A stretch of 64,000 bases of DNA, taken from contig JABFVM010000035.1 in NCBI GenBank assembly GCA_013362785.1, positions 102,485 to 166,484 on the forward strand. The letters run 5' to 3'. Positions 52,535 to 61,123 of the stretch are shown one piece after another (position 1 is the stretch's first letter; each line of letters begins with the position of its first letter). Under the pieces are notes generated by a model. The model made no database searches, was not told the origin of the DNA, and saw only the letters and a list, made by a program, of their open reading frames with translations. Made by a program: the position numbers and the translations under genes. Origin of the DNA: Streptomyces sp. GTDB taxonomy: Bacteria > Actinomycetota > Actinomycetes > Streptomycetales > Streptomycetaceae.

Positions 52535-54088
52535 TCAGGCACCTTGAGCTGTACCACTGAGGTCGCCCCGTACGCGACGGTACGGCTCGCCCTGGGCCGG
52601 GCGTTGGTCTGGCCGGTCTGCGGCGGGCCAGGTGGCGCAGGCGCGTTCGGCCAGGGCGGTCACGGTGAGGGCGGGGTTCACGCCGAGGTTGCCGGGGACG
52701 GCGGAGGCGTCGATGACATGCAGGCTCGGGTAGCCGTGGACCCGGTGATAGAGGTCGGCGACACTCGTCGCCGGCCGGCTGCCGATCGGGCAGCCGCCCA
52801 GCAGGTGCGCGGTGACCGGCAGCCGTAGGACGGTGTTCCACAGCAGTGCGGCCCGGCCGTCGATGCGCAGGGCGTAGTCGTGGGCGACGGCCTCGGCGGA
52901 AGCCAGCCGCACGGGTTCGGGGTGGGGGCCTCCCGGACGGAAGGTCAGGCTCCCGCGGCGGTAGTGGCTGGTCAGGTGGGAGTCGCCCTGTTCCATGGCG
53001 AGGAGCACGGCGGTACGCCGACCGAAGTCCCGCCACGAAGACCCGCCCGGCCGGGCGAGCAGTGCGGCCGGATGGGTTCCGGGCCCGAGTCGGCACAGCT
53101 GGACCAGGAGGTCGGATCGCGGTCGCAGCACGGAGCTGATCGCGACACCGGGTCCCACGTCGAAGCCGTCGGCGGACACGGCGGCGAACACCTCCCGGTT
53201 GGTACGGGTGCGGGTGCCCAGCGCGGCGGAAAGGTGCGGCAGATACGGCTGGGAGCGGTGCAGGAGTTCTGCGGTGCCCCAGGCCCCGGCGGCGAGAACG
53301 ACTTGGTGCGCCGACAGTACGGTGCGGGTCCGGGTGATACCGGTGCCGTGGCGTGTGTGCACGTGCCAGGTGCCGTCCGGTTGCGGGACCAGTTTCCGGG
53401 CTTCGGTCAGGGGCCGGATCTCGGCCCCGGCTCGCTGGGCGAGGTGCAGGTAGTTGTGGTCCAGGGAGTTCTTCGCGCCGACGCGGCAGCCCAGTGTGCA
53501 CCGGCCGCACTCCGTGCAGCCGGCCCGTGCCGGGCCCCGGCCGTCGAAGAAGGGGTCCGGCACCGTCCGCCCGGCTGGGCCGAAGTGGATGCCGACCCGG
53601 GCGGCATGGACGGCGCCGGGCACCCCGAGTGCGGCGGCCGTTCGGCGCAGGACGTCGTCCCCTGCCGCCTGCCGGGGCACGCGCGTGGTGCCCAGTATCC
53701 GTTCCGCCAGTGCGTAGGCCGGGGCGAGTTCGCTCTCCCAGTCGAGGGTCGGATCCCAGCAGGCCTCGCGGAAGACGGCCCCGTCGGGCCGGTGGTGGAC
53801 GCCCGCGTAGACGAGGGATCCGCCGCCCACCCCGACACCCGTCAGCGCGACCAGCCGGCGTCGTACCCGCAGGCGTGCGATGCCGCGCCAGCCGAGCCAG
53901 GGCGCCCACAGCAGATGCCGCGCCTGCCACGCGGACGTGGCGAAGTCCTCCGGACGCCAGCTGCGCCCGGCCTCGACGACCGTGACGCGGTAGCCCTTCT
54001 CCGCCAGCCGCAGTGCCGCGACGCTCCCGCCGAACCCCGAGCCCACGACCAGCACCTCATGCGAGCGTGATCCAACCGCACCCTTCAT
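52535..54088 (-). CDS. GMC-type FAD oxidoreductase, cholesterol-oxidase-like
   Basis: A 517-residue flavoprotein from ATG 54088 (GTG 54091 also possible; no strong site). It begins EVLVVGSGFGGSVAALRLAE and has GVGVGGGSLVYAGVHHRPDG, typical of class I cholesterol oxidases. A cysteine-rich stretch, CTECGRCTLGCRVGAKNSLD, is common in the long-chain/steroid-type GMC group. The end reads VTAHLLGGCPIGSRPAT and NPALTVTALAERAC. It would oxidise an alcohol, perhaps a sterol- or terpenoid-like one. Divergent from the P450 with 59 bp between them. Confidence 0.8.
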   Translation of the reverse strand: MKGAVGSRSHEVLVVGSGFGGSVAALRLAEKGYRVTVVEAGRSWRPEDFATSAWQARHLLWAPWLGWRGIARLRVRRRLVALTGVGVGGGSLVYAGVHHRPDGAVFREACWDPTLDWESELAPAYALAERILGTTRVPRQAAGDDVLRRTAAALGVPGAVHAARVGIHFGPAGRTVPDPFFDGRGPARAGCTECGRCTLGCRVGAKNSLDHNYLHLAQRAGAEIRPLTEARKLVPQPDGTWHVHTRHGTGITRTRTVLSAHQVVLAAGAWGTAELLHRSQPYLPHLSAALGTRTRTNREVFAAVSADGFDVGPGVAISSVLRPRSDLLVQLCRLGPGTHPAALLARPGGSSWRDFGRRTAVLLAMEQGDSHLTSHYRRGSLTFRPGGPHPEPVRLASAEAVAHDYALRIDGRAALLWNTVLRLPVTAHLLGGCPIGSRPATSVADLYHRVHGYPSLHVIDASAVPGNLGVNPALTVTALAERACATWPAADRPDQRPAQGEPYRRVRGDLSGTAQGA

Positions 54089-54147
54089 CACGGTCGGTAC
54101 GTTATCGGTCGCAGTGCGCTCATCATCCGATCAGTCAGAGAGAGCCC

Positions 54148-55521
54148 GTGACCGTGCCTCCACCCGCCGTCCCGACCGCTCCGGGTTCACTGCCCCTGCT
54201 CGGGCACAGCCTGCGACTCCTGCTCGACCCACTCGACTTCATGGCGTCGCTCAACGGGCTGGGCCCCCTGGTGCGGATGCGAGGCCCGGCCTTCACACCC
54301 GACGTCTACCTCGTCAACTCACCTGAACTACTCCACCAGTTACTGGTGACCGACGCCCGCGACTACGCCCAGGCGAGGATCACGGCCGGGATCGGCTCCC
54401 AGTTCGGCGTCAGCCTGGTGATGGACATGGACTTCGACGGGTTGACACTGTTCGGATCACACCTGAGGCACCGGCGCGCCGTGCAACCCGCCTTCCACCC
54501 CCACCGCATCGCCGCCGGAACACCGGCACTCCGGCAGGCCGTCCAGGAGGCCGTGGCCCGGTGGTGCCCGGGCACGACGATCCGGGTGGACAAGGAGATG
54601 GCCGGCCTCGCCTACCGGGTCAACGCGCGCGCCGTGTGCGGGAACACTCCGGCCCTCGACCAGGTGACGGCCGCTCTGGCCGCCCTGAGCTCCCAGACCA
54701 CCCGAGGCCTGTACTGGCGCCTTGCCGTCCCGCAGCTCGCCCACCTCAAACACGTGCCGGGCACAGGCAGGTTCCTGCGGGCGCTGTCCGATCTGCGCAC
54801 CGGCATCCTGGCGGCGCTCACCCACCAGCGCGGTCAGGGCGCGGCCGACGGCAGTGTCCTCTCCCAGCTTCTGCGAGCCCGTTACGCCGACACGGACGAA
54901 CGGCTCGGCGACCGGCAGATCACCGCCGACATGCTCTTCCTCATCTGGGCCGCGACACACGGCCTCAAGGAGGTACTCCCCCACCTCTTCTACGAGCTGG
55001 CACGCCACCCGGACATCGAACAGCGAGTGCACCAGGAGATCGACGCCGTCCTGGACGGCCGCCCCGTGCAGGCCGAGGACCTCACCTCCCTCGAATACAC
55101 CCGACGCGTCGTCAAGGAGACGCTGCGGCTGCACCCCGCCCCCTGGATGCTGGGCCGGCGCACCCTCGTCCCCGTACGCCTGGGCACAGCCGAGCTCCCC
55201 GCCGGCACCGAACTCGCCTACTGCACCTACGCGTTGCACCGCAATCCCGCCATCCACCCCGACCCGCTGCGTTTCGACCCCGACCGCTGGCTGCCCGGCC
55301 GCGCCAAAACCCTGGCACGCTGCGCGGACGTCCCCTTCGGCGCGGGGGTACGCAAGTGCATCGGCGACGCCCTGACGATGAACCAGCTCCTGACCGCCGT
55401 AGCCACCATCGCGGCCCAATGGCAGCTGCGCACCGCACCAGGACACCGCTACCGGCCGCACGGCCGCATCGTCATCTCCCCCGGCCCGATGCCCATGACC
55501 TGCCACCGGCGCCAGGGGTGA
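54148..55521 (+). CDS. Cytochrome P450 with altered I-helix
   Basis: A 457-residue P450 from GTG 54148. It has the Pro-rich start of the CYP fold (APGSLPLLGHSLRLLLDP), ExxR in VKETLRLHPAPWML, and the heme loop PFGAGVRKCIGD with Cys404. The I-helix, where most P450s read AGxD/ET, reads LIWAATHGLKEVL, so the acid-alcohol pair for oxygen activation is missing or changed. Codon 65 is TTA (bldA). It lies between the GMC oxidoreductase and the prenyl synthase fusion, so a terpenoid substrate is likely. Confidence 0.85.
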   Translation: MTVPPPAVPTAPGSLPLLGHSLRLLLDPLDFMASLNGLGPLVRMRGPAFTPDVYLVNSPELLHQLLVTDARDYAQARITAGIGSQFGVSLVMDMDFDGLTLFGSHLRHRRAVQPAFHPHRIAAGTPALRQAVQEAVARWCPGTTIRVDKEMAGLAYRVNARAVCGNTPALDQVTAALAALSSQTTRGLYWRLAVPQLAHLKHVPGTGRFLRALSDLRTGILAALTHQRGQGAADGSVLSQLLRARYADTDERLGDRQITADMLFLIWAATHGLKEVLPHLFYELARHPDIEQRVHQEIDAVLDGRPVQAEDLTSLEYTRRVVKETLRLHPAPWMLGRRTLVPVRLGTAELPAGTELAYCTYALHRNPAIHPDPLRFDPDRWLPGRAKTLARCADVPFGAGVRKCIGDALTMNQLLTAVATIAAQWQLRTAPGHRYRPHGRIVISPGPMPMTCHRRQG

Positions 55522-55793
55522 GGGAGCCGGAATCCGCCGCACCGATCACCCGGCGGACGACCTCGGCGACCCCTACGACCTCTACGACCTCGCAGACAAC
55601 CTGAGGGCAATAGATCATCCTTCACGGTTGTATTCACATCCCGGCCGTAACAGGGGTCTGGCGGGCGACGTTTGCGCGGGCGTGGACATTGGCACGCAGG
55701 TCGTGGGCCGGCACGGTACGGACGCGGCAGATCACCGGGTGGAACACCCCCGGATCCCCCGGCAGACGCCTTCGAACCGAGAGGACGTGTGAG

Positions 55794-57680
55794 GTGGGTA
55801 CCCCCGCAGTGCCACTCGCCGGTGTCTACCGGCGGAGCGGAATTCACGACCCGGCCCTGCGCCGCGGCTATGAGGAGTGCCGCCGCGCCACCCGCGCGAC
55901 GGGCGAGATCGAGTACGCCGTCTCGCTGCTGCTGCCGCCACCGCTGCGGACCGCAACCTGGGCGCTGTACGGCGCCGTACGCGCCGTGGACGACCTGGCC
56001 GACGCGCCCGATACCGCCGAAGGAGCGGATCCCGGGCGAGCCGGACGGCTGGAGGCCTGGATCTCGGCCTTCGACGCGGACCTGCGTGAGGGCCGCGGCA
56101 GCGACCCGGTACGGCAGGCGCTGATTCACACCATGCTGACCTGGAACCTGCCGCCGGGGTTCCTGCACACGCTGTTCGAGGAGCTGCGCCAGGACGTCCA
56201 CGGACGGCAGTTCGCCACCTGGCAGGAGTGGCGGCGCTACAACAGCCTGATCAACACCCCGCTCGTACTGCGCGCGGGCTCACTGCTCATGCGGGCCGCG
56301 GGCCTGTCGGCCGAACCGGAGGCGATCGCCGCGGGCGTGCCGGACATGGCCATCGCGTGGCAGACCGCCGTCGACGCGATCTACCTCACCGACGCCCTCG
56401 TCGACCTCTCCGACGACCTGGACCGCGGCCACGTCCCCCTGCCGCAGGAAGCCCTGGACGAGGCCGGTGTACCCCGGGCGGACCTGCTGACCCGGCGCAC
56501 CACCCCGGCGTTCGAGGAACTGGTGCGCCGACTGACCGACCGCGCCCGCACCTGGCTGGACCACGCCCCGCTCCCACCCGTGCTGCACCCCGCGGTCGCT
56601 GTCGCCCTCGGCGCCTACACCGACCTGTACCGGCTCCGCCTCAAGGCCGCCGCCGACGCCCCCGCCGCACTGCTGCACCGCCGCCCCGCCCTGCCGCGAA
56701 ACGCCCGGCTGCGCCTGCTGCTGCCCGCCCGGACGAAGGCGGCGCTGTCCTGGGCCCTGTTCCCCTTCCCCATCCAGCCCGGCCCGCCGCCGCACCTGTC
56801 ACCGACCGACGCGGCTGAGGCACCCGACGCACCCGGGCGAGCCGAGCAGGTATGCGCAGGCGCCGTTCAGAGGTACGCGCCCGCCCCTCCGCCTCCCCAC
56901 CCGTCCGGCGCCTGTCCGCCCCAACTCCCGCCCGAGGCCATGCCGCGTCACGTCGCGATCGTCATGGACGGCAACGGCCGCTGGGCAACCGCCCGCGGCC
57001 TGCCCCGCACCGATGGCCACCGGGCGGGCACCGACGCACTGATCGACGTCGTCCATGGCGCCCGGGAGATCGGGCTGAAACACCTGACGGTGTACGCGTT
57101 CTCCACCGAGAACTGGAAACGCCCCGCCGACGAACTGCAGACCCTGATGTACGAAATCCCCCAGGCCATGCACAGCATGGTGGACCAGGCACTGGACGTC
57201 CGCCTGCGCTGGGCCGGAGTCCGCTCCCGTCTGCCGGCCGACGTCACCGAAACCCTCGTCGAAGCCGAGCGGGCCACCCGCGACCGCACCGGACTGACGC
57301 TGACCATGTGCGTGAACTACGGGGGCCGCGCCGAAATCACGGCAGCCGCGGCGAAACTCGCCCGGGAAGCAGCCGCCGGAAGGATCGACCCCGCCTCGGT
57401 CTCCGAGCATTCCTTCGCCCGCTACCTCCACGTCCCCGAACTGCCCGACGTGGACCTGCTGCTGCGCACCGGCGGCGACCAGCGCACCTCCAACTTCCTT
57501 CCCTGGCAGGCCACTTACGCGGAACTGCTCTTCCTGGACACACCGTGGCCCGAGGTGGACCGCCGAACCCTGTGGAAGGCGATCGAACAGTACGCCCGCC
57601 GCACCCGCCGCTACGGCTCCGTACCCCGCATCCCCGCCCAGCCCACCTTGCCGAGCGGACACGGAGCACCGGCCCCATGA
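55794..57680 (+). CDS. Fusion: squalene/phytoene synthase-like domain plus cis-prenyltransferase
   Basis: A 628-residue protein from GTG 55794 (GAGAGGA upstream). Residues about 20-325 form an all-helical squalene/phytoene synthase domain with two Asp motifs, AVRAVDDLAD and LTDALVDLSDDLDRG. A Pro/Ala-rich linker covers about 325-385. Residues about 385-620 form a complete cis-prenyltransferase: HVAIVMDGNGRWATARG with catalytic Asp392, GHRAGTDAL, AFSTENWKRP, NYGGRAEI and DLLLRTGGDQRTSNFLPWQ. The first domain would join or rearrange prenyl diphosphates, the second extend them with Z bonds. Stop at 57680 abuts a pseudogene. Confidence 0.85.
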   Translation: MGTPAVPLAGVYRRSGIHDPALRRGYEECRRATRATGEIEYAVSLLLPPPLRTATWALYGAVRAVDDLADAPDTAEGADPGRAGRLEAWISAFDADLREGRGSDPVRQALIHTMLTWNLPPGFLHTLFEELRQDVHGRQFATWQEWRRYNSLINTPLVLRAGSLLMRAAGLSAEPEAIAAGVPDMAIAWQTAVDAIYLTDALVDLSDDLDRGHVPLPQEALDEAGVPRADLLTRRTTPAFEELVRRLTDRARTWLDHAPLPPVLHPAVAVALGAYTDLYRLRLKAAADAPAALLHRRPALPRNARLRLLLPARTKAALSWALFPFPIQPGPPPHLSPTDAAEAPDAPGRAEQVCAGAVQRYAPAPPPPHPSGACPPQLPPEAMPRHVAIVMDGNGRWATARGLPRTDGHRAGTDALIDVVHGAREIGLKHLTVYAFSTENWKRPADELQTLMYEIPQAMHSMVDQALDVRLRWAGVRSRLPADVTETLVEAERATRDRTGLTLTMCVNYGGRAEITAAAAKLAREAAAGRIDPASVSEHSFARYLHVPELPDVDLLLRTGGDQRTSNFLPWQATYAELLFLDTPWPEVDRRTLWKAIEQYARRTRRYGSVPRIPAQPTLPSGHGAPAP

Positions 57681-57689
57681 GCACGCGGC

Positions 57690-58337
57690 GGGGGGCGTAC
57701 CGGACCTCGGCGAATCGGCGGATCGTCAGGCTGGGGTCCTTGGGGAAGACCGCCACGCCGGTCGGTGTGGCCGGGGGTTCCGGTTGTCGGCCCCAGGAGT
57801 CGGCGGACTCGCGGTACAGACGGGCCGAGGAGGCCGCCGTGCCGGTGAGCCAGTACAGCATGACGTCGGTGAGCATCTGGTCGCGGTCCACCGCGTCCTC
57901 GGGCGCGTCCACGGAGTCGGTCCAGTCCTTGAACTTCTCGACGATCCAGGCGAGTTGGCCGACCGCGGAGTCGTGCAGCGCGAAGGCGAGGGTCTGCGGG
58001 CGGGTGGACTGCACGGCCGCGTATCCGAACAGCTCCCGCTGGTAGCGCTACCCGTGCTTGACGCCGCTGCTCCTCCTCGGTGAAGGCCGCGGCGTCCGGG
58101 GGCGGCGTCGATCCGGCCGAGTTCCCGGGTGATGGACGAGCCCCAGTCGCCGCCGTGTGCGCCGTAGCGGGTGTATCCGAGGCGTTCATCAGCTCCGTCC
58201 AGGCGCGGGCCACGCGCCCCACGTTCCATCCCGTCTCGCGTGTGGGGCCGGAGACGCCGTAGCCGGGGATCGAGGGGACGACGACATGGAAGTCCTCGCT
58301 CAGAGGCTCAATGACATTGTTGTTCGCGCCAGTCATA
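57690..58337 (-). pseudogene. Epoxide hydrolase (alpha/beta) pseudogene
   Basis: Three frames are needed: FHVVVPSIPGYGVSGPTRET then NVGRVARAWTELM from 58337; LGYTRYGAHGGDWGSSITRE near 58180 (with the nucleophile Asp in HGGDWGS); and STRPQTLAFALHDSAVGQLA then IVEKFKDWTD and LTIRRFAEVRY down to 57690. The N-terminal part and the C-terminal His region are missing. The end lies only about 10 bp from the fusion gene stop. Confidence 0.85.
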
Positions 58338-58368
58338 GGTGTGCCGCCAGTACTTGTTGGGGCCGGGG

Positions 58369-59973
58369 CTATGGCCGTGTCCGTTCGGCGCATGTCGCGT
58401 CGGCCTTCTTTTTCGGGAGGTCGAGAGTGCTGCGCAGGTTGATCGGTTTGAGGAAGACGGCGGCGATCACAGCGAGCACGGCCGCGCCGGCCGAGATGAG
58501 GAAGATGTGCGCCGTCGCATCGCCGTACGCGACGCGGATGATCTCCTGTGCCGCGGGGGACTGAGCGACGGCCGATGAGGACTGGCCGGCGGACATCCCG
58601 TGGCCGCCGGACATCCCGTGGCCACTGGACATCCCGGCGGCGGCCAACCCGCTCGCCACCTTGTCGTCGACCTGGCGGGCCAGGACGGCGCCGAGGACGG
58701 CGACGCCCACCGTGCCGCCGAGGGATCGGAAGAACGACACCGTGGAGCTCGCCGCCCCGACGTCCTTCAACTGCACGGTGTTCTGCACGGCGAGCACGAA
58801 GTTCTGCAGCGTCATGCCGACGCCCATCCCGACCAACAGCATCGACACACCCAGGAAGACCATGGGCGTCTCGTGATCGATGACGCCGAGTCCGGCGGAT
58901 CCGACGGTGAGGAGCACGGCGCCGGAGATGAGGAACGGCTTGATCTTCCCGGTTCGGCTGATCATCCGGCCGCAGACGATGGAGGCGATCAGGATGCCGG
59001 CCATCATCGGAATCGTCAGCAGGCCGGCTTCGGTGGGGGTGCGGCCGCGGCTCAGCTGGAAGTACTGGCTGAGGAACACCGCGGTGCCGAACATGGCCGT
59101 ACCGACCGCCAGGCTGCCGAGGATGGCCAGGGCCGTGGTGCGCCTCCTGACGATGGCGAGCGGAACGATCGGTTCGGCGGCGCGCGTCTCCACCCACAGG
59201 GCCGCGGCGAGCAGGACCAGCCCGCCGGACACCATGGCGGCGGTCTGCCACGAGGCCCAGGCGAAGGAGCCGTCGACGAACGACACCCAGATGAGCAGAA
59301 CGCTGACACCGGTGGCGATCAGAGTCGCCCCCAGATAGTCGATCTTCACGTTCTCGCGGCGCAGGACAGGAAGGTTCAGCGTCCGCTGGAGCAGGAGGAA
59401 CGCGACGGCGGCGAGCGGAATGGCGATGAAGAAGCACCACCGCCAGCCCAGCCACGAGGTGTCGACGATGACGCCGCCGAGTAGCGGACCGCCGATAGTC
59501 GACGTCGACGTGGTGCCGCTCAGGTAGGCGCTGTAACGGCCGCGCTCACGAGGCGGGATGAGGGCGGCGATGGCGATCTGGACGAGCGCCTGCACACCCC
59601 CCACACCGACGCCCTGGACGGCCCGCGCGGCAATGAGCTCACCGCCCGTCCGGCTGATCCCGGACGCCAGGGTGCCGAGCACGAAAACGGCGATGGCGAT
59701 CTGGAGGAGCGCCTTCTTGCTGAAAAGGTCGGCGAGCTTGCCCCAGATCGGTGTCGTCGCCGTGGTGGTGAGGAGGGTCGCGGTGACGACCCATGTGTAC
59801 TGGGTCTGCGATCCGTGCACCGATCCGATGATCTTCGGCAGCGCGCTGGAGACCACCGTACTGCTGAGGGTCGACACGAACAGGGCGAGGAGCAGACCGC
59901 TGAGCACCTTCAGCACCTGTCGGCGAGACGCGGGAGAAGGCTCCATGGGTTCTGACTCGTTCACTGCGCTCAC
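58369..59973 (-). CDS. DHA2-family (14-segment) MFS drug exporter
   Basis: A 534-residue EmrB/QacA-type exporter. GTG 59973 is preceded by GAGGAG; GTG 59964 and ATG 59946 are alternatives. Motifs: LDxTIVN-like region ALFVSTLSSTVVSSALPKII, GKLADLFSKKALLQIAIAVF, and RAVQGVGVGGVQALVQIAI (motif C-like). Near residue 480 an insert GMSSGHGMSGGHGMSAGQ is encoded by an 18-bp DNA repeat; its His/Met content could bind metal. No TetR partner is adjacent. Confidence 0.85.
   Translation of the reverse strand: MSAVNESEPMEPSPASRRQVLKVLSGLLLALFVSTLSSTVVSSALPKIIGSVHGSQTQYTWVVTATLLTTTATTPIWGKLADLFSKKALLQIAIAVFVLGTLASGISRTGGELIAARAVQGVGVGGVQALVQIAIAALIPPRERGRYSAYLSGTTSTSTIGGPLLGGVIVDTSWLGWRWCFFIAIPLAAVAFLLLQRTLNLPVLRRENVKIDYLGATLIATGVSVLLIWVSFVDGSFAWASWQTAAMVSGGLVLLAAALWVETRAAEPIVPLAIVRRRTTALAILGSLAVGTAMFGTAVFLSQYFQLSRGRTPTEAGLLTIPMMAGILIASIVCGRMISRTGKIKPFLISGAVLLTVGSAGLGVIDHETPMVFLGVSMLLVGMGVGMTLQNFVLAVQNTVQLKDVGAASSTVSFFRSLGGTVGVAVLGAVLARQVDDKVASGLAAAGMSSGHGMSGGHGMSAGQSSSAVAQSPAAQEIIRVAYGDATAHIFLISAGAAVLAVIAAVFLKPINLRSTLDLPKKKADATCAERTRP
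58593..58646. repeat. In-frame 18-bp repeat inside the exporter gene
   Basis: Three copies of GGACATCCCGTGGCCGCC, the last diverged (GGCCACT). They encode the HGMSGGHGMS stretch of the exporter. The frame is kept. Confidence 0.85.
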
Positions 59974-60113
59974 TGCGCTCCTCGTCGGATCGGATGGGTT
60001 GCAAGCCACTGGTCGGCATCGCCGGGACCACCGCGGGGCCGATACGGCGAGAGGGCGCGCGAAGGCCGGTACGGACGGCGGTCTTCGCGCACCCCCGCGG
60101 CAGCGGCCGGGAA

Positions 60114-60974
60114 TCAGGAGTGCGTGGCCTGGGCGGCCCCGATCAGCGGGCAGTCCAGCCTGTCCTCCTTGCGGCCGAGGAGCTGGAGGTTGCGGGCGCC
60201 GAAGTCGACCAGGAGCGGCTGCCCGGAGATGTACCGCGCCGCGTGCGAGTTGAGGAACACCAGCGGGTCCGCCATCTCCTCCGGTGTGGCCAGGCCTTTG
60301 TGGAGGCCGGCGTTCGCCTCCAGCTGGTCGCGTCCGCCGCGCATCACGGCGAAGTCCGGCGTCAGACCGGTCTCGGTGTTCGTGGGGAGCAGGGCGTTCA
60401 CCCGGATACCGCGGCTCGCGAGTTCGGTGGCGCTGTGCGCCATGAACAGGTTGAGCACCCGCTTCGAGAGCGCGTAGGCGGCCGGTCCGGGCTGGCTCTG
60501 CAGGCCGAGTCCTTCGATCGCCTCGACGATGGCGTCCCACCCCTCGGCACGGATCAGCCCTTCGAGTTCCTCCTGGTAGCGCTCCCAGTTGATACCGCCC
60601 AGGGAGGACACGTAGGCGATCGCGCCGCCCTCGCCCATCCGGGCCTCCAGGTACGTCTTCGAGATGTACTTGTAGGAGCCGTAGTTGATGAGCAGGGTCG
60701 TGTTGTAGTCGTGCTGGAGACCGGAGACCCCGGCCACCCCGAAGAACGCGTCGATGTGCTCGGGAAGCGACGCGAACGCCCGGTCGATGTCCTCCCGTAC
60801 GCCCAGGTTCGCCTGGATCGCGGAGGCGAGACCGGACAACTCCGTCGGCGCGTAGTCGATGACGTGGACCTCGGCGCCCAGCTCGACGAGCCGCTGTGCC
60901 GTCGCCTTGCCGATGCCGGAGGCCGCGCCGGTCACGACCGCGGTCTTGCCGGCGTACTGCAGGTAGTCGTTCAT
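60114..60974 (-). CDS. Short-chain dehydrogenase, NAD-dependent alcohol type
   Basis: A 286-residue classical SDR from ATG 60974 with GAGAGGA upstream. It shows KTAVVTGAASGIGKATAQRL, then FFGVAGVSG in place of NAG, the Ser in YVSSLGGINW and the active YALSK. An acidic residue (VIDYAP) after the second strand favours NAD(H). Long insert between Ser and Tyr, as in 3-alpha-hydroxysteroid/carbonyl reductase-like enzymes. It precedes a possible exporter and follows an aldehyde dehydrogenase in the same direction. Confidence 0.9.
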   Translation of the reverse strand: MNDYLQYAGKTAVVTGAASGIGKATAQRLVELGAEVHVIDYAPTELSGLASAIQANLGVREDIDRAFASLPEHIDAFFGVAGVSGLQHDYNTTLLINYGSYKYISKTYLEARMGEGGAIAYVSSLGGINWERYQEELEGLIRAEGWDAIVEAIEGLGLQSQPGPAAYALSKRVLNLFMAHSATELASRGIRVNALLPTNTETGLTPDFAVMRGGRDQLEANAGLHKGLATPEEMADPLVFLNSHAARYISGQPLLVDFGARNLQLLGRKEDRLDCPLIGAAQATHS

Positions 60975-61123
60975 GTGCCCAGTTCCTCTCACCCGCGCCG
61001 ATGCCGGACGCGGGGCCGCTGTGTGGGGCTGTTGTGCATGAGGGCTGTTATGCGTGAGCGCTGTTGTGCGTGAGGGCTGCTCTGCGGGGGGTATCTGCAT
61101 GGGGGTCTGCGTGCGGGGGCGCG

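Noticed and set aside
57611..59455. Long minus-strand frame crossing the epoxide hydrolase remnant and exporter
   Set aside because: Only a short part resembles epoxide hydrolase; the rest is out of frame with the exporter.
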